Below, one piece after another: positions 11,040-21,369 of a stretch of 64,000 nucleotides of DNA. The notes under the pieces are model-generated. The model saw only the letters and a list, made by a program, of their open reading frames with translations. It made no database searches and had not been told where the DNA came from. The position numbers and the translations under genes are program-made. Each line of letters starts with the position of its first letter. Position 1 is the stretch's first letter. The DNA is from Dryocosmus kuriphilus. Taxonomy: Eukaryota; Arthropoda; Insecta; Hymenoptera; Cynipidae. The DNA lies in assembly GCA_038277395.1 (NCBI GenBank), contig CM076190.1, positions 235,382,618 through 235,446,617 of the forward strand, in the 5' to 3' direction.

Positions 11040-12255
11040 TTCATTGAATAACCATTGGCGGCAGTTAATGCCAAAGGCTTCTTCAATTGGGGTCAACGTT
11101 ACTGTGGCTGGTTATAGGCAATCTAGTATCCATTGTGTATAACCAGTGATAGGTCCAAACCGCATGATTCTAAAGATTGGCCCTGAGCTTTGTTAATGGT
11201 GAGTGCAAACGCTAATCGAATTGGGAACTGCAATCTCATGTAAATGTCATATCCGTTGGAATCATAGGATTGCGAGGAATGAGGACATCTTCACCCAGAT
11301 AGCCAGAGTTGTAGTTCAACTAGTTGGTGATCAACTTCTTTCGTCAACTTTAAGCCAACTTTATGCCAACTTCAGAATTTACAAATGTTACCGTCAAGTT
11401 GTTGCCCGATTGCGGCAGTGGATTAACGGAAAGCTGCTCTACCAATTTAACATCAATTTGCGGTTAGTTTGGCGGTAATAAGTTGTAGTTCAACTAGTTA
11501 CTGATCAACTTTTTTCGTCAACTTCAGAATTTACAACTGTTACCGTCAAGTTGTTGTCCGATTGCGGCAGTGGATTAACGGAAGCTGCTCTACCAACTTA
11601 ACCTCAATTTGCGGTTAATTTGGCGGTAAAAAGTTGTAGTTCAACTAGTTGGTGATCAACTTTTTTCGTCAACTTTAAGCCAACTTTACGTCAACTTCAG
11701 AATTTACAACTGTTACCGTCAAGTTGTTGTCCGGTTGCGGCAGTATATTAACGGAAAGTTACTCACCAACTTAACCTCAATTTGCGGTTAGTTGTGCTCT
11801 CTGCGCACCTTTGAAATTTCTGTGTTGATATAGGGATTGTCTGGTTTGCCGACTCTAGAACGCGCAACATGTAACTGCCCATGTCAAGCGCTTGCTGTTA
11901 CATGCAACAGATGGCGAAGCCAGCACCGTAAAATATCAGCCTGTATGTTCAAACATTTATTACTATATACGCATTTGTACACATTTGTACGTGACCGACT
12001 GTTTTGAAACCCGCAGGAGATATCCCAGAAATGGTGGCCGCGTATGCGCACCAGTCACTTCCGAATTGAAAGGAAAAGATTTACGAAAAATATGGTAAAC
12101 GACACAGGTCAATCCCAATGCAATGTAAGAAAACATAATTGAATGGATCCTGTAGAGAAAGCATATTTCTTGTCGTTCCACTTTATGTGCTAATATAGAG
12201 ATCGTCTGGTTTGCCGTCTCTAGCCCACGCAACGTGTAAGTATCCATGTGAAAAG
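11040..12255 (-). pseudogene. Helitron helicase fragments (three pieces)
   Basis: Three minus-strand fragments of PIF1-like Helitron helicase are visible. At 11290-11120 the translation reads EDVLIPRNPMIPTDMTF, a frameshift, then LQFPIRLAFALTINKAQGQS and LESCGLDL, which carries helicase motif V (TINKAQGQ). At 11890-11830 it reads GQLHVARSRVGKPDNPYI. At 12250-12180 it reads GYLHVAWARDGKPDDLYI. The last two are copies of the same C-terminal segment with matching flanks (CAGATGGC, ATATCAGCCTGTA), about 350 bp apart. The pieces are out of order for one gene, so they derive from nested or duplicated remnants. No intact enzyme is present. Confidence 0.75.
11308..11793. repeat. Tandem repeat, three units of 150-174 bp
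   Basis: Units start at 11308, 11482 and 11633 with GTTGTAGTTCAACTAGTT. Each contains CAACTT-rich sequence, GTTACCGTCAAGTTGTTG, TTGCGGCAGT and TCAATTTGCGGTTA. Unit 2 lacks about 20 bases containing TAAGCCAACTTTA. The array sits between Helitron fragments, so it may be a satellite-like insertion carried by the element. Confidence 0.85.
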
Positions 12256-12299
12256 CTTGCTGTTAGATTCAACAGATGGCACACCCAGTACCGTAACAT

Positions 12300-13025
12300 A
12301 TCAGCCTGTACTTTTAAACATTTTTTTTTATACTAAATTTTTCCTTTACATACAGATTAATTGTATAAAAATACGCCTGTATGTGGATGCGACGTTGTGT
12401 CAAAATTTGAAAACGATCGGTAGAGAACTTTCGGATATTTGCGGTCACGACCATCTCCTGAATCGTTGCAAATCTCCATCCTTTCATGGCTCTCTTCAGT
12501 TTTGGGAACAGAAAAAAGTCGCAGGGGTCCAAATCCGGTGAAGATGATGGCTGAGGCATGATTGTGTTTTTTTTTTTTTTACCAAAAAGTCACGCACAAG
12601 CAACAATGAGTGAGCAGGTTCATTGTCGTGCTGCAAAAGGCATGAATTGTTCTTCCACAATTCTGGATGTTTTTGTCGTATTGCTTCTCGCGAACGGCAC
12701 ATAACTTCAAGGTAATACTCCTTATTGACCGTGCGACCTGGTGTTAAAAACCCTGGTAGTACTTCAACGCCACTGTCAACATTTCAAGTGTATTGGAGCA
12801 CTTAATTCATTTTTTACACAAAATTTGATTCAAGTTCTCTGATGCATTTTTTTCGACAGCAGAAAATCGAATATCACACCAAACACTTTTAACTTTTACG
12901 CATCTCATGAACAAAATAAGAATGCTATATACTTTAAACTGTGCACATATGTTCGGGACAAGTGTACCAATATAAAAGGAATTAAAGATCGAATGTAGGT
13001 AGCCCGCGAAATTTAAAAAGTCACC
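12300..13025 (-). mobile_element. mariner transposon remnant (C-terminal catalytic part plus one end)
   Basis: Minus-strand frames give LLQHDNEPAHSLLLVRDFLV (second catalytic Asp region) and, one frame over, SSPDLDPCDFFLFPKLKRAM (third catalytic Asp in DPCDFF). Between 12770 and 12900 are remnants of the N-terminal coding region matching the copy at 1-575. The end near 13020 (AAGGTGACTTTTTAAATTTC) matches that copy too. An internal deletion, a poly-T insertion at 12567-12579 and frameshifts make it non-functional. The extreme C-terminus is replaced by unrelated sequence near 12310-12400. Confidence 0.8.
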
Positions 13026-13039
13026 TTAGTGCAATAGTT

Positions 13040-15213
13040 GAACTTTCGATGAAAAAAAAATGATTTTTCAATCAAAGGTGAATCTTTAACAAAACAGATT
13101 AATCTTGAACCAAAAAAAGTTGAATTTTCAAACAAAAATGAAAGAATATTCAAGCTAATCGTTGAACTTGCAATTGAAGGAACGAGTTATCAACCATAAA
13201 TTTAATAGTTAAATTTTTAACCAAAAATCAAAAAAATTCAAGCAGAAATGGAACAGCTCAATTTTTAATCGAAAGTGGTTGAATGTTAAACCGAAAAAAA
13301 ATTAACTTTCATTTTAGCAAAAAAAATACTACACAAAATACAACAACTGAATTTTCAAACAAATTGAATTTTCAGTAGAAAAACATTGGCTTTAAAGGGG
13401 AGAATGTAATAGTTGAATATTTAACAAACAATAAAATTAAAACAAGAGTAGAAGAGCTAAATATTAAAAAAGTCGTTTCTTTGTTGAAAATTCAACTGTT
13501 CGGTTGAAGATTAACCTATATGTGATTGAAAATCCATTTTCGTTTGATGAAAGTTCCTTTTTTATTGATAATTCAACTATTTTTTACTGAAAAATAATAT
13601 TTTTTGGGTCCGAGAGGCAACTATTATGATTTTGTTTCAGAATTCACTTTTTCGGGTGAGAAGTAATCTTATCATTTGAGATTCAAATTTACTGATTTCT
13701 TAGAAATTCAGGAATTTAGGTAAAACTTCACTCCTATTAATTTTTTTTTCTATTTAAACTGTTGCGTGTAAGTTCAACGGTTATTTTGAAAATTCCTTTG
13801 TTTTGATTTGATAGCTCAACAATTTTAGTTTAAAAATTAAGTTTTATTTGTTAAAAAAACAAGTGTAACAGTTTTGTTTCAAAAATAATCTGTCATGGTT
13901 GGAGTGTCAATATTTTTTTAAAAAAAAAATTCATCTTTGGTTGAAAAATCATGTTTTTTTGTTTACAATTCAACTTCTTCACAGAAAATAACTTTTTTTG
14001 GTAAAAATTCATCTTTCTTGCATGAAAATTTGATTATTTTGTTAAAAACTGGTACCTTAGTTCTGAAATTGAACTATTCCGTTGAAAACTAAATTTTTAA
14101 AAATTGAACTATTTTTGCTTGAAAACTTAATTTGTTTATTGAAAGTGCAATACTTCAGCCAGTAGCGAAACCAGTAAGGAAACATCTTCGAAAATAAAAA
14201 GTGGCTAATCTTACAAACAAATATTTTATACAACAAGAAAAAGATTGCGTTAGTAACAATTAGATATTTCCAAGATATTACAGCTAAATTTTCAAAAATA
14301 GAATTAATTTTCAAACAAAATTAGTTAAATCGAAACGAAATGAAAAAACTAAAAAGACGGTTTCTCAACAGCATAGTTGAATTTTTAACTGAAAGGGAAA
14401 GAATTCTCAACAAAAAATGTAACTATTTAATCTTCAACGAAATATTTCGGTTTTTCTCAAAACAATGGATAAATTACAATACAAAAATTGTCCAATTAAT
14501 ATCAATCAAAGGAAAAGAAAATTTTTAAAGAAATTGAATTTTGGGCAAGAAAGATTGTCTTTGAGCCAAAGATAGTAGAATTTACAACCAAAAAACATAA
14601 TTTTTCGAAAAAGATTATTTCTTAACAAAATCCATGCATTTAAAAAAAAAGTTAAAATTCCAAACCAAAAAAAAAATGAATTCTCAAGCAAGAGTGTAAC
14701 AGCTAAAGTTTTAATAAAGAAAAAAATTTGTGTCGAACCAACAGCAGTTAAGCTTTCAGCCAAAAAATATGATTTTCCAACACGAGACCAATTCATAAAA
14801 AAATCCATAAATTTCTAAAAAAGTAGTTAAAATTCCAACAAAAAAAGTATTTTAAAGAACACGAGAAGACATTTGCGAAACACTATAAACAATATCTGTA
14901 TTTTTGTTTTAAGAAAATTCATTTTTCAACAAAGAATTCCATTTTAAATAAACAAAAGTTTCCAACTAAATATAATTAGTTCTCAAAAAAAATATGAAAC
15001 TCGACTTAAACAGAGAAAAAATTCTTCCAACCAAAGGTAAATTTTTTCTAAGGGTTTTCATTAATTTAGTCATATCTTGCCGCTCATTATCCTTATCAAA
15101 ATTTTAAATCCTCGGTTTATGACTTTTTTATTAATTGATTACTATTAATTTTATACTGCAGTTTAATAATTTTTAAATACCTATAGGCGACGTTTGTTGA
15201 GACGATGATCCTG
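13040..15213. repeat. Degenerate short-repeat field, 1.48-kb unit type L (first block)
   Basis: The region consists of degenerate variants of TTGAATTTTCAACCAAAAAA and of its complement. The A-rich strand faces plus at 13040-13480, minus at about 13480-14100 and plus again from about 14300. Its last part, from AGGGTTTTCATTAATTTAGT to CCTGAAAGAA, matches the ends of the units at 24900-25087 and 26390-26570. The stretch 13990-14330 also matches 26700-27010. Short open frames here are by-products of the repeats. Confidence 0.7.
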
Positions 15214-15224
15214 AAAGAAAAAAA

Positions 15225-16522
15225 ATCTGCCCGCTTCGCGGGCCCATTCTCGTCGCGTGCTTCGCGCGCCGCGCTTTGCGCGAAGTGTGAGCGCGCCTAC
15301 GGCGCGCGTCTGTTAGCACTCGCGCTTCGTGCTCGATACGTTAATTACGGCACTCGCGCTTCGCGCTCGATAAATTATTCACCTCGCGCTACGCGCTTGG
15401 TGTTTATGGATCCTATAAACCTTTACATTAAAAATTCCAAAAGGAACTATTTTACTTAAGGCTCTATCGCCCGTAAGACATACATTCTCATCATGACACT
15501 CGCGCTTCGCGCTCGATAATTACATTTTTTTAAAACACATTGTAGATTGGTAAAGTTTTTTTGTGATTTTCCAAATTTTCACAATACAGGATTTCGATTC
15601 TTAAAAGTAAAACGATGAGTCTTATAAATAAATTGTGTAGCTCTTTCCAAAGTGAACAATTTTGCTTATTAATATTTTCTCATATCTTGCAAAGTTTTGC
15701 TGAAAAGTAGTTTTCTTTATACTTCATAACATGTTTCACGAATAACTCAAAAACTACGCGTCTGCTCAAAAAAATGATAGAAAACAAATTTGTAGACCTT
15801 TTTAAGACGAACAACTTTGTGAATCATCATTTTTCCGTATCTTGCATAGTTTGGCGGGAAATTTGAAAATTTTGATTTTTAATAACGTTTTATCGATTAA
15901 AACAAAAACCGTGCATTTTACCAAAAAATGGTTAAAACAAAATTTGTAGATATTTTTAAATTGAAAAACTTTGTTTTTTTCTAATTTTTTGTATCTCGAT
16001 TATTTTGGCTGGAAACTAGAGTTTTTTAATTTTAATAGCGTTTTCTTGATTAAAACAAAAACTGTTTATTTTATCAAAAAACGGTTAAGGCAAAATTTGT
16101 AGATATTTTTGAGGTAAAAACTTTTACTTTCTTACATTTTTTTTGTATCTCTCATAGTTTAGCCGGAAAATGGATTTTTTGTTTTTGTGAAAACAGTTTT
16201 TGATGGATAAAACCATAACCGTTGGTCAGAAACCGCTGGTTAACGAACCAGTCCTTTCTTTTTACCCCTTAAAGAAGTGTACCAAAACGCATTCCAATCC
16301 GATTAATCCTTCGAAAGTTATCGCGGTCACAGAAGACGACAACGACGACGACGACAACGACGACGACAACGACGACAACGACGACAACGACGACAACAGA
16401 CAGAGAGACTCGGTCGTAAAAACCGTTTTTTCTGACTCAGGGGGTCTCAAAACGTGGAGATTTCATGAAATCCGCGAAAGTCAAATTTTACATAAATCTA
16501 ATACCTTCTCTGATGAGAATGT
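15225..16522 (-). mobile_element. family H interspersed element, copy f (reference copy)
   Basis: On the plus strand it starts ATCTGCCCGCTTCGCGGGC, a perfect GCCCGC-TTC-GCGGGC hairpin, then a slightly mutated CCATTCTCGTC. A zone of CpG palindromes (CTCGCGCTTCGCGCTCGA type) follows. Next come three or four diverged modules of about 145 bp (TTTGTAGAT.TTTTT, CATAGTTT.GC.GGAAA, CGATTAAAACAAAAAC, ACGGTTAA). A conserved block and a GACAACGACGAC microsatellite at 16335-16395 come next, and it ends GATGAGAATGT. The flanks CCTGAAAGAA and AATAGCGATTTTTTATTA are contiguous at 26565-26590, which fixes the ends within a few A residues. Terminal motif, subterminal inverted copy plus hairpin, and a microsatellite near one end fit a Helentron-associated non-autonomous element. 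No transposition gene is present. Confidence 0.75.
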
Positions 16523-17717
16523 AAAAAATAGCGATTTTTTATTAGCGAATTTTTTTAACGAACCCAATTGTACTTTCGTGCTTGTAAGCTTAAGCCATTT
16601 GGGGTAAGTACGCGCAATTGTCGCTCCAGATCAATATCTTTGAACCAAAATCATGAGTTCTTTTAGAAAAACACACAAGTTTCAATAATTTGTGGTTATG
16701 TTAAAGAATCCCGAATCTTCCTTTAACCAACCTAGCCTCAGGAAAGTCCATTTTTGCACAGGGTATGTGAAAGACGTCTATTTTAATACATATTAGGTGA
16801 TGATTTTAGTTGAAAGATCTTGATTTCTGTTGAAAATTCCCAAACATAACCTCGAATGGGTTAAGCCGACATATTCGTATTTTGAATTTCGAAATAGTAA
16901 AATTTTCAACAAAAATGTGAATTTTTGATAAAAAATGGTCATATATGCAAAAAGAAATGAATTTTTAATGCAATATTTTAAGTTTTAACTAAAAATGGAC
17001 CAATTTTTAATAACGTAGTCAAATTTTCGAATAAAGGAATGAATTCTCATTCACAAATTTATAAGAAACTTAAACCAAAAAATATTGTTTTTCAACCAAC
17101 AATAGTTGAATTATCAAAATTGAAAAAATTTTCAAAAAGACGAGTTCCGGCTCTAGAAAGATAAGTTAAGGACAAAGGAAATACTTTTTAGCAAAACAGT
17201 TGAAATTTCAACCATAGATGAATTATTGACAAAATCCTTGAATTTGCAAAATAGCATTTTAATATTTATCTAAAAAAGGTGCATTCTTAACCAAGAATGG
17301 AACAGTTAATTGAATGAAAAAGAATTAATTAGAAACAAAGATAGTTAAATTTTTAATAAGAAAAACAGGACTTTAAGAAACATATTAGTTCTCAATAAAA
17401 TCCTGAAACATCAAAACAAAAAAATAGTTCAAATTCCACCCAAAAGATTATTTGTCAAACAAGAATGAAAAAACTAAATTTTGAATAAAAAGAATTTAAT
17501 TTCACCAACAATAGTTGAATTTTCGACCACAAAAAATGGATTTTCAAGAAAATATTAATTCTTAACAAAATTCATGACTTTCCAAAAAAGAAGTCAAAAT
17601 TCCAACCAAAATAATGTCTTAAAGCACACGAAAAGACATTTCTAAAGCACTATAAGCCATGTGTGTATTTTTGACATAAAAATTAAATTTTGAACAAAAT
17701 AGTGAATCTTTAATAAA
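16523..17717. repeat. L-type 1.48-kb repeat unit (copy 1, truncated)
   Basis: It begins AATAGCGATTTTTTATTAGC with TTGTACTTTCGTGCTTGTAA and continues as short degenerate TTGAATTTTCAACC-type repeats. It is nearly identical to 22497-23692. It is cut at TTTAATAAAAAAA (17705-17717), where the palindrome and satellite block begins. No coding content was recognised. Confidence 0.8.
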
Positions 17718-18300
17718 AAAATTAATGAATAAATGAAAATAAAATACAAGAAAATATAACAATCAAATACAAGCAAATGAACAATAAAATAAAATACAAG
17801 CCAATAAATAAATAAAATCAAGTACAAGCACATAAACAATAACATACAATACAAGCACATGGAAAAAAATAAATACGAGCAACTAAATTAAAGAACACAA
17901 GGCAGAAGTGAAACTTAAAATAGAATTACATACAAGCAAATAAAAAAAAAAGTAAAAAAAAAACTTGAAGCTAAAGTAAAACTTTGAATACAAATATACA
18001 ACGAAATGACAAATTTAGAGTACCAAAATGACGTCGAAATTGAAATGAATTTTCGACATTCAAAATTTGACGACAAAGTTTCACTTCTCTTGCACAGCTT
18101 CGATTCCAAGCATGTAGCATTGCATGAACCTGCAATGTGCAAGAGAAGTGAAACTTTGTCGTCAAATTTTGAATGTCGAAAATTCATTTCAATTTCGACG
18201 TCATTTTGGTACTCTAAATTTGTCGTTTCGTTGTATATTTGTATTCAAAGTTTTACTTTAGCTTCAGGTTTTTTTTTTTTTTTTTTTTTTTATTTGCTTG
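17718..18300. repeat. Giant palindrome (130-bp near-perfect arms)
   Basis: The arms 17967-18096 and 18136-18265 are reverse complements with a single mismatch (at 18007 against 18225), separated by a 39-bp spacer. Outward, the left flank 17718-17960 is the reverse complement of parts of the 408-bp satellite unit that follows (CATTTATTCATTAATTTT, TTTCACTTCTGCCTTG). The total fold-back is therefore longer than 300 bp per side. Open frames across it arise only from the symmetry. Confidence 0.9.
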
Positions 18301-21086
18301 TATGTAATTCTATTTTAAGTTTCACTTCTGCCTTGTTTTCTTTAACACAAAACGATTTTTTTTTATTTGCTTGTATTTAATTCTATTTTATGTTTCACTT
18401 CTGCCTTGTGTCCTTTAACCCAAAACGATTTTTATTTTTTTTTTATTTGCTTGTATTTAATTCTATTTTAAGTTTCACTTCTGCCTTGTGTTCTTTAACA
18501 CAAAACAATTTTTTTTCCAGCTGCTAGCATTAGACATGTCATTGAGATTAAATTTTTAAATGTGTAGCAGTATATTAAATTGTATCAGTCTTATCTTAAT
18601 GTCAGTGAATAATGTCATATACGATTATATAAAATGCACAAAGCATATATGAGACATTCCCATTTATTATAAAATGTACATCACAACTTATTATTTAGTT
18701 GCTAGTATTTATTTTTTTCTATGTGCTTGTATTGTATGTTATTGTTTATTTGCTTGTACTTGATTTTATTTATTTATTTGCTTGTATTTTATTTTATTGT
18801 TCATTTGCTTGTATTTGATTGTTTCATTTTCTTGTATTTTATTTTCATTTATTCATTAATTTTATTCAGTACCCGCAAAGTTTCACTTCTGCCTTGTGTT
18901 CTTTAACACAAAACGATTTTTTTTCCAGTTGCTAGCATTAGACATGTCATTGAGATTAAATTTTTAAATGTGTAGCAGTATATTAAATTGTATCAGTCTT
19001 ATCTTAATGTCAGTGAATAATGTCATATACGATTATATAAAATGCACAAAGCATATATGAGACATTCCCATTTATTATAAAATGTACATCACAACTTATT
19101 ATTTAGTTGCTCGTATTTATTTTTTTCCATGTGCTTGTATTGTATGTTATTGTTTATTTGCTTTTACTTGATTTTATTTATTTATTTGCTTGTATTTTAT
19201 TTTATTGTTCATTTGCTTGTATTTGATTGTTTCATTTTCTTGTATTTTATTTTCATTTATTCATTAATTTTATTCAGTACCCGCAAAGTTTCACTTCTGC
19301 CTTGTGTTCTTTAACACAAAACGATTTTTTTTCCAGTTGCTAGCATTAGACATGTCACTGAGATTAAATTTTTAAATGTGTAGCATTCTATTAAATTGTA
19401 TCAGTCTTATCTTAATGTCAGTGAATAATGCCATATACGATTATATAAAATGCACAAAGCATATATGAGACATTCCCATTTATTATAAAATGTACATCAC
19501 AACTTATTATTTAGTTGCTCGTATTTATTTTTTTCCATGTGCTTGTATTGTATGTTATTGTTTATTTGCTTGTACTTGATTTTATTTATTTATTTGCTTG
19601 TATTTTATTTTATTGTTCGTTTGCTTGTATTTGATTGTTTCATTTTCTTGTATTTTATTTTCATTTATTCATTAATTTTATTCAGTACCCGCAAAGTTTC
19701 ACTTCTGCCTTGTGTTCTTTAACACAAAACGATTTTTTTTTCCAGTTGCTAGCATTAGACATGTCATTGAGATTAAATTTTTAAATGTGTAGCAGTATAT
19801 TAAATTGTATCAGTCTTATCTTAATGTCAGTGAATAATGTCATATACGATTATATAAAATGCACAAATCATATATGAGACATTCCCATTTATTATAAAAT
19901 GTACATCACAACTTATTATTTAGTTGCTCGTATTTATTTTTTTCCATGTGCTTGTATTGTATGTTATTGTTTATTTGCTTGTACTTGATTTTATTTATTT
20001 ATTTGCTTGTATTTTATTTTATTGTTCATTTGCTTGTTGTATTTCATTGTTTCATTTTCTTGTATTTTATTTTCATTTATTCATTAATTTTATTCAGTAC
20101 CCGCAAAGTTTCACTTCTGCTATGTGTTCTTTAACACAAAACGATTTTTTTTTTTCCAGTTGCTAGCATTAGACATGTCATTGAGATTAAATTTTTAAAT
20201 GTGTAGCAGTATATTAAATTGTATCAGTCTTATCTTAATGTCAGTGAATAATGTCATATACGATTATATAAAATGCACAAAGCATATATGAGACATTCCC
20301 ATTTATTATAAAATGTACATCACAACTTATTATTTAGTTGCTCGTATTTATTTTTTTCCATGTGCTTGTATTGTATGTTATTGTTAATTTGCTTGTACTT
20401 GATTTTATTTATTTATTTGCTTGTATTTTATTTTATTGTTCATTTGCTTGTATTTGATTGTTTCATTTTCTTGTATTTTATTTTCATTTATTCATTAATT
20501 TTATTCAGTACCCGCAAAGTTTCACTTCTGCCTTGTGTTCTTTAACACAAAACGATTTTTTTTTTCCAGTTGCTAGCATTAGACATGTCATTGAGATTAA
20601 ATTTTTAAATGTGTAGCAGTATATTAAATTGTATCAGTCTTATCTTAATGTCAGTGAATAATGTCATATACGATTATATAAAATGCACAAATCATATATG
20701 AGACATTCCCATTTATTATAAAATGTACATCACAACTTATTATTTAGTTGCTCGTATTTATTTTTTTCCATGTGCTTGTATTGTATGTTATTGTTTATTT
20801 GCTTGTACTTGATTTTATTTATTTATTTGCTTGTATTTTATTTTATTGTTCATTTGCTTGTATTTGATTGTTTCATTTTCTTGTATTTTATTTTCATTTA
20901 TTCATTAATTTTATTCAGTACCCGCAAAGTTTCACTTCTGCTATGTGTTCTTTAACACAAAACGATTTTTTTTCCAGTTGCTAGCTTTAGACATGTCATT
21001 GAGATTAAATTTTTAAATGTGTAGCAGTATATTAAATTGTATCAGTCTTATCTTAATGTCAGTGAATAATGTCATATACGATTATA
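18285..21086. repeat. Satellite array: three ~75-bp units then six ~408-bp units
   Basis: Three short units (about 18285, 18361 and 18432) contain TTTATTTGCTTGTATTTAAT, TTTCACTTCTGCCTTG and CTTTAACACAAAACGATTTT. Six longer units follow. Their common point CATGTGCTTGTATTGTATGT recurs near 18719, 19127, 19535, 19944, 20358 and 20768, a spacing of 408, 408, 409, 414 and 410. Units are about 97-99 percent alike by eye, with differences mainly in homopolymer length. A seventh is truncated at GATTATAT (21079-21086). Each unit holds inner TTGCTTGTATTT sub-repeats. The 61-codon frame seen in every unit is hydrophobic low-complexity translation, not a supported gene. Confidence 0.93.
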
Positions 21087-21363
21087 TGACGAGTCTTCGA
21101 AATACCTCTCCCTCTTGCTCCCCCCCCCCCCCCCCCTTCATCAGGGCCGCTCCAGCGCCTCTGCGCGCGGATAGGCTCAGATGGGCTCGCGTGAATGGCA
21201 TCCTTCCGTCTAGCTTTGTAGCACGCGCTTCTCTTTCCCCCTCTCCCGCGCATCGTGGACCGTGCCCCCGTCCCGCTCCCCCCTTGCTCACAAATGCTTA
21301 CTCGAGAGCTTCTAGTTTTACCCAGGCCAGAAATGTCAGAACGAGAGAAGAGAAGTTTCACTT
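21087..21363. other. GC-rich 277-bp segment with (C)18 tract
   Basis: Between the satellite array and copy g lies an abrupt GC-rich island. It has a run of about 18 C at 21120-21137, CTCTGCGCGCGGATAGGCTC, CTCCCGCGCATCGTGGACCG and a final GAGAAGAGAAGTTTCACTTC. Base composition differs sharply from both sides. Open frames in both directions are low-complexity and match nothing I know. The last bases echo the TTTCACTTCT of the satellite. Origin unknown. Confidence 0.6.
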
Positions 21364-21369
21364 CAAAAA

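Noticed and set aside
18006..18380. A 124-codon frame on the plus strand and mirror frames on the minus strand
   Set aside because: They arise because both arms of the palindrome translate alike on either strand.
18721..20955. A 61-codon frame MCLYCMLLF... repeated six times, like a tandem gene family of membrane peptides
   Set aside because: It is the translation of the 408-bp satellite. The residues are low-complexity hydrophobic from TTTATTTGCTTG repeats, with no start context or conservation beyond the DNA repeat.
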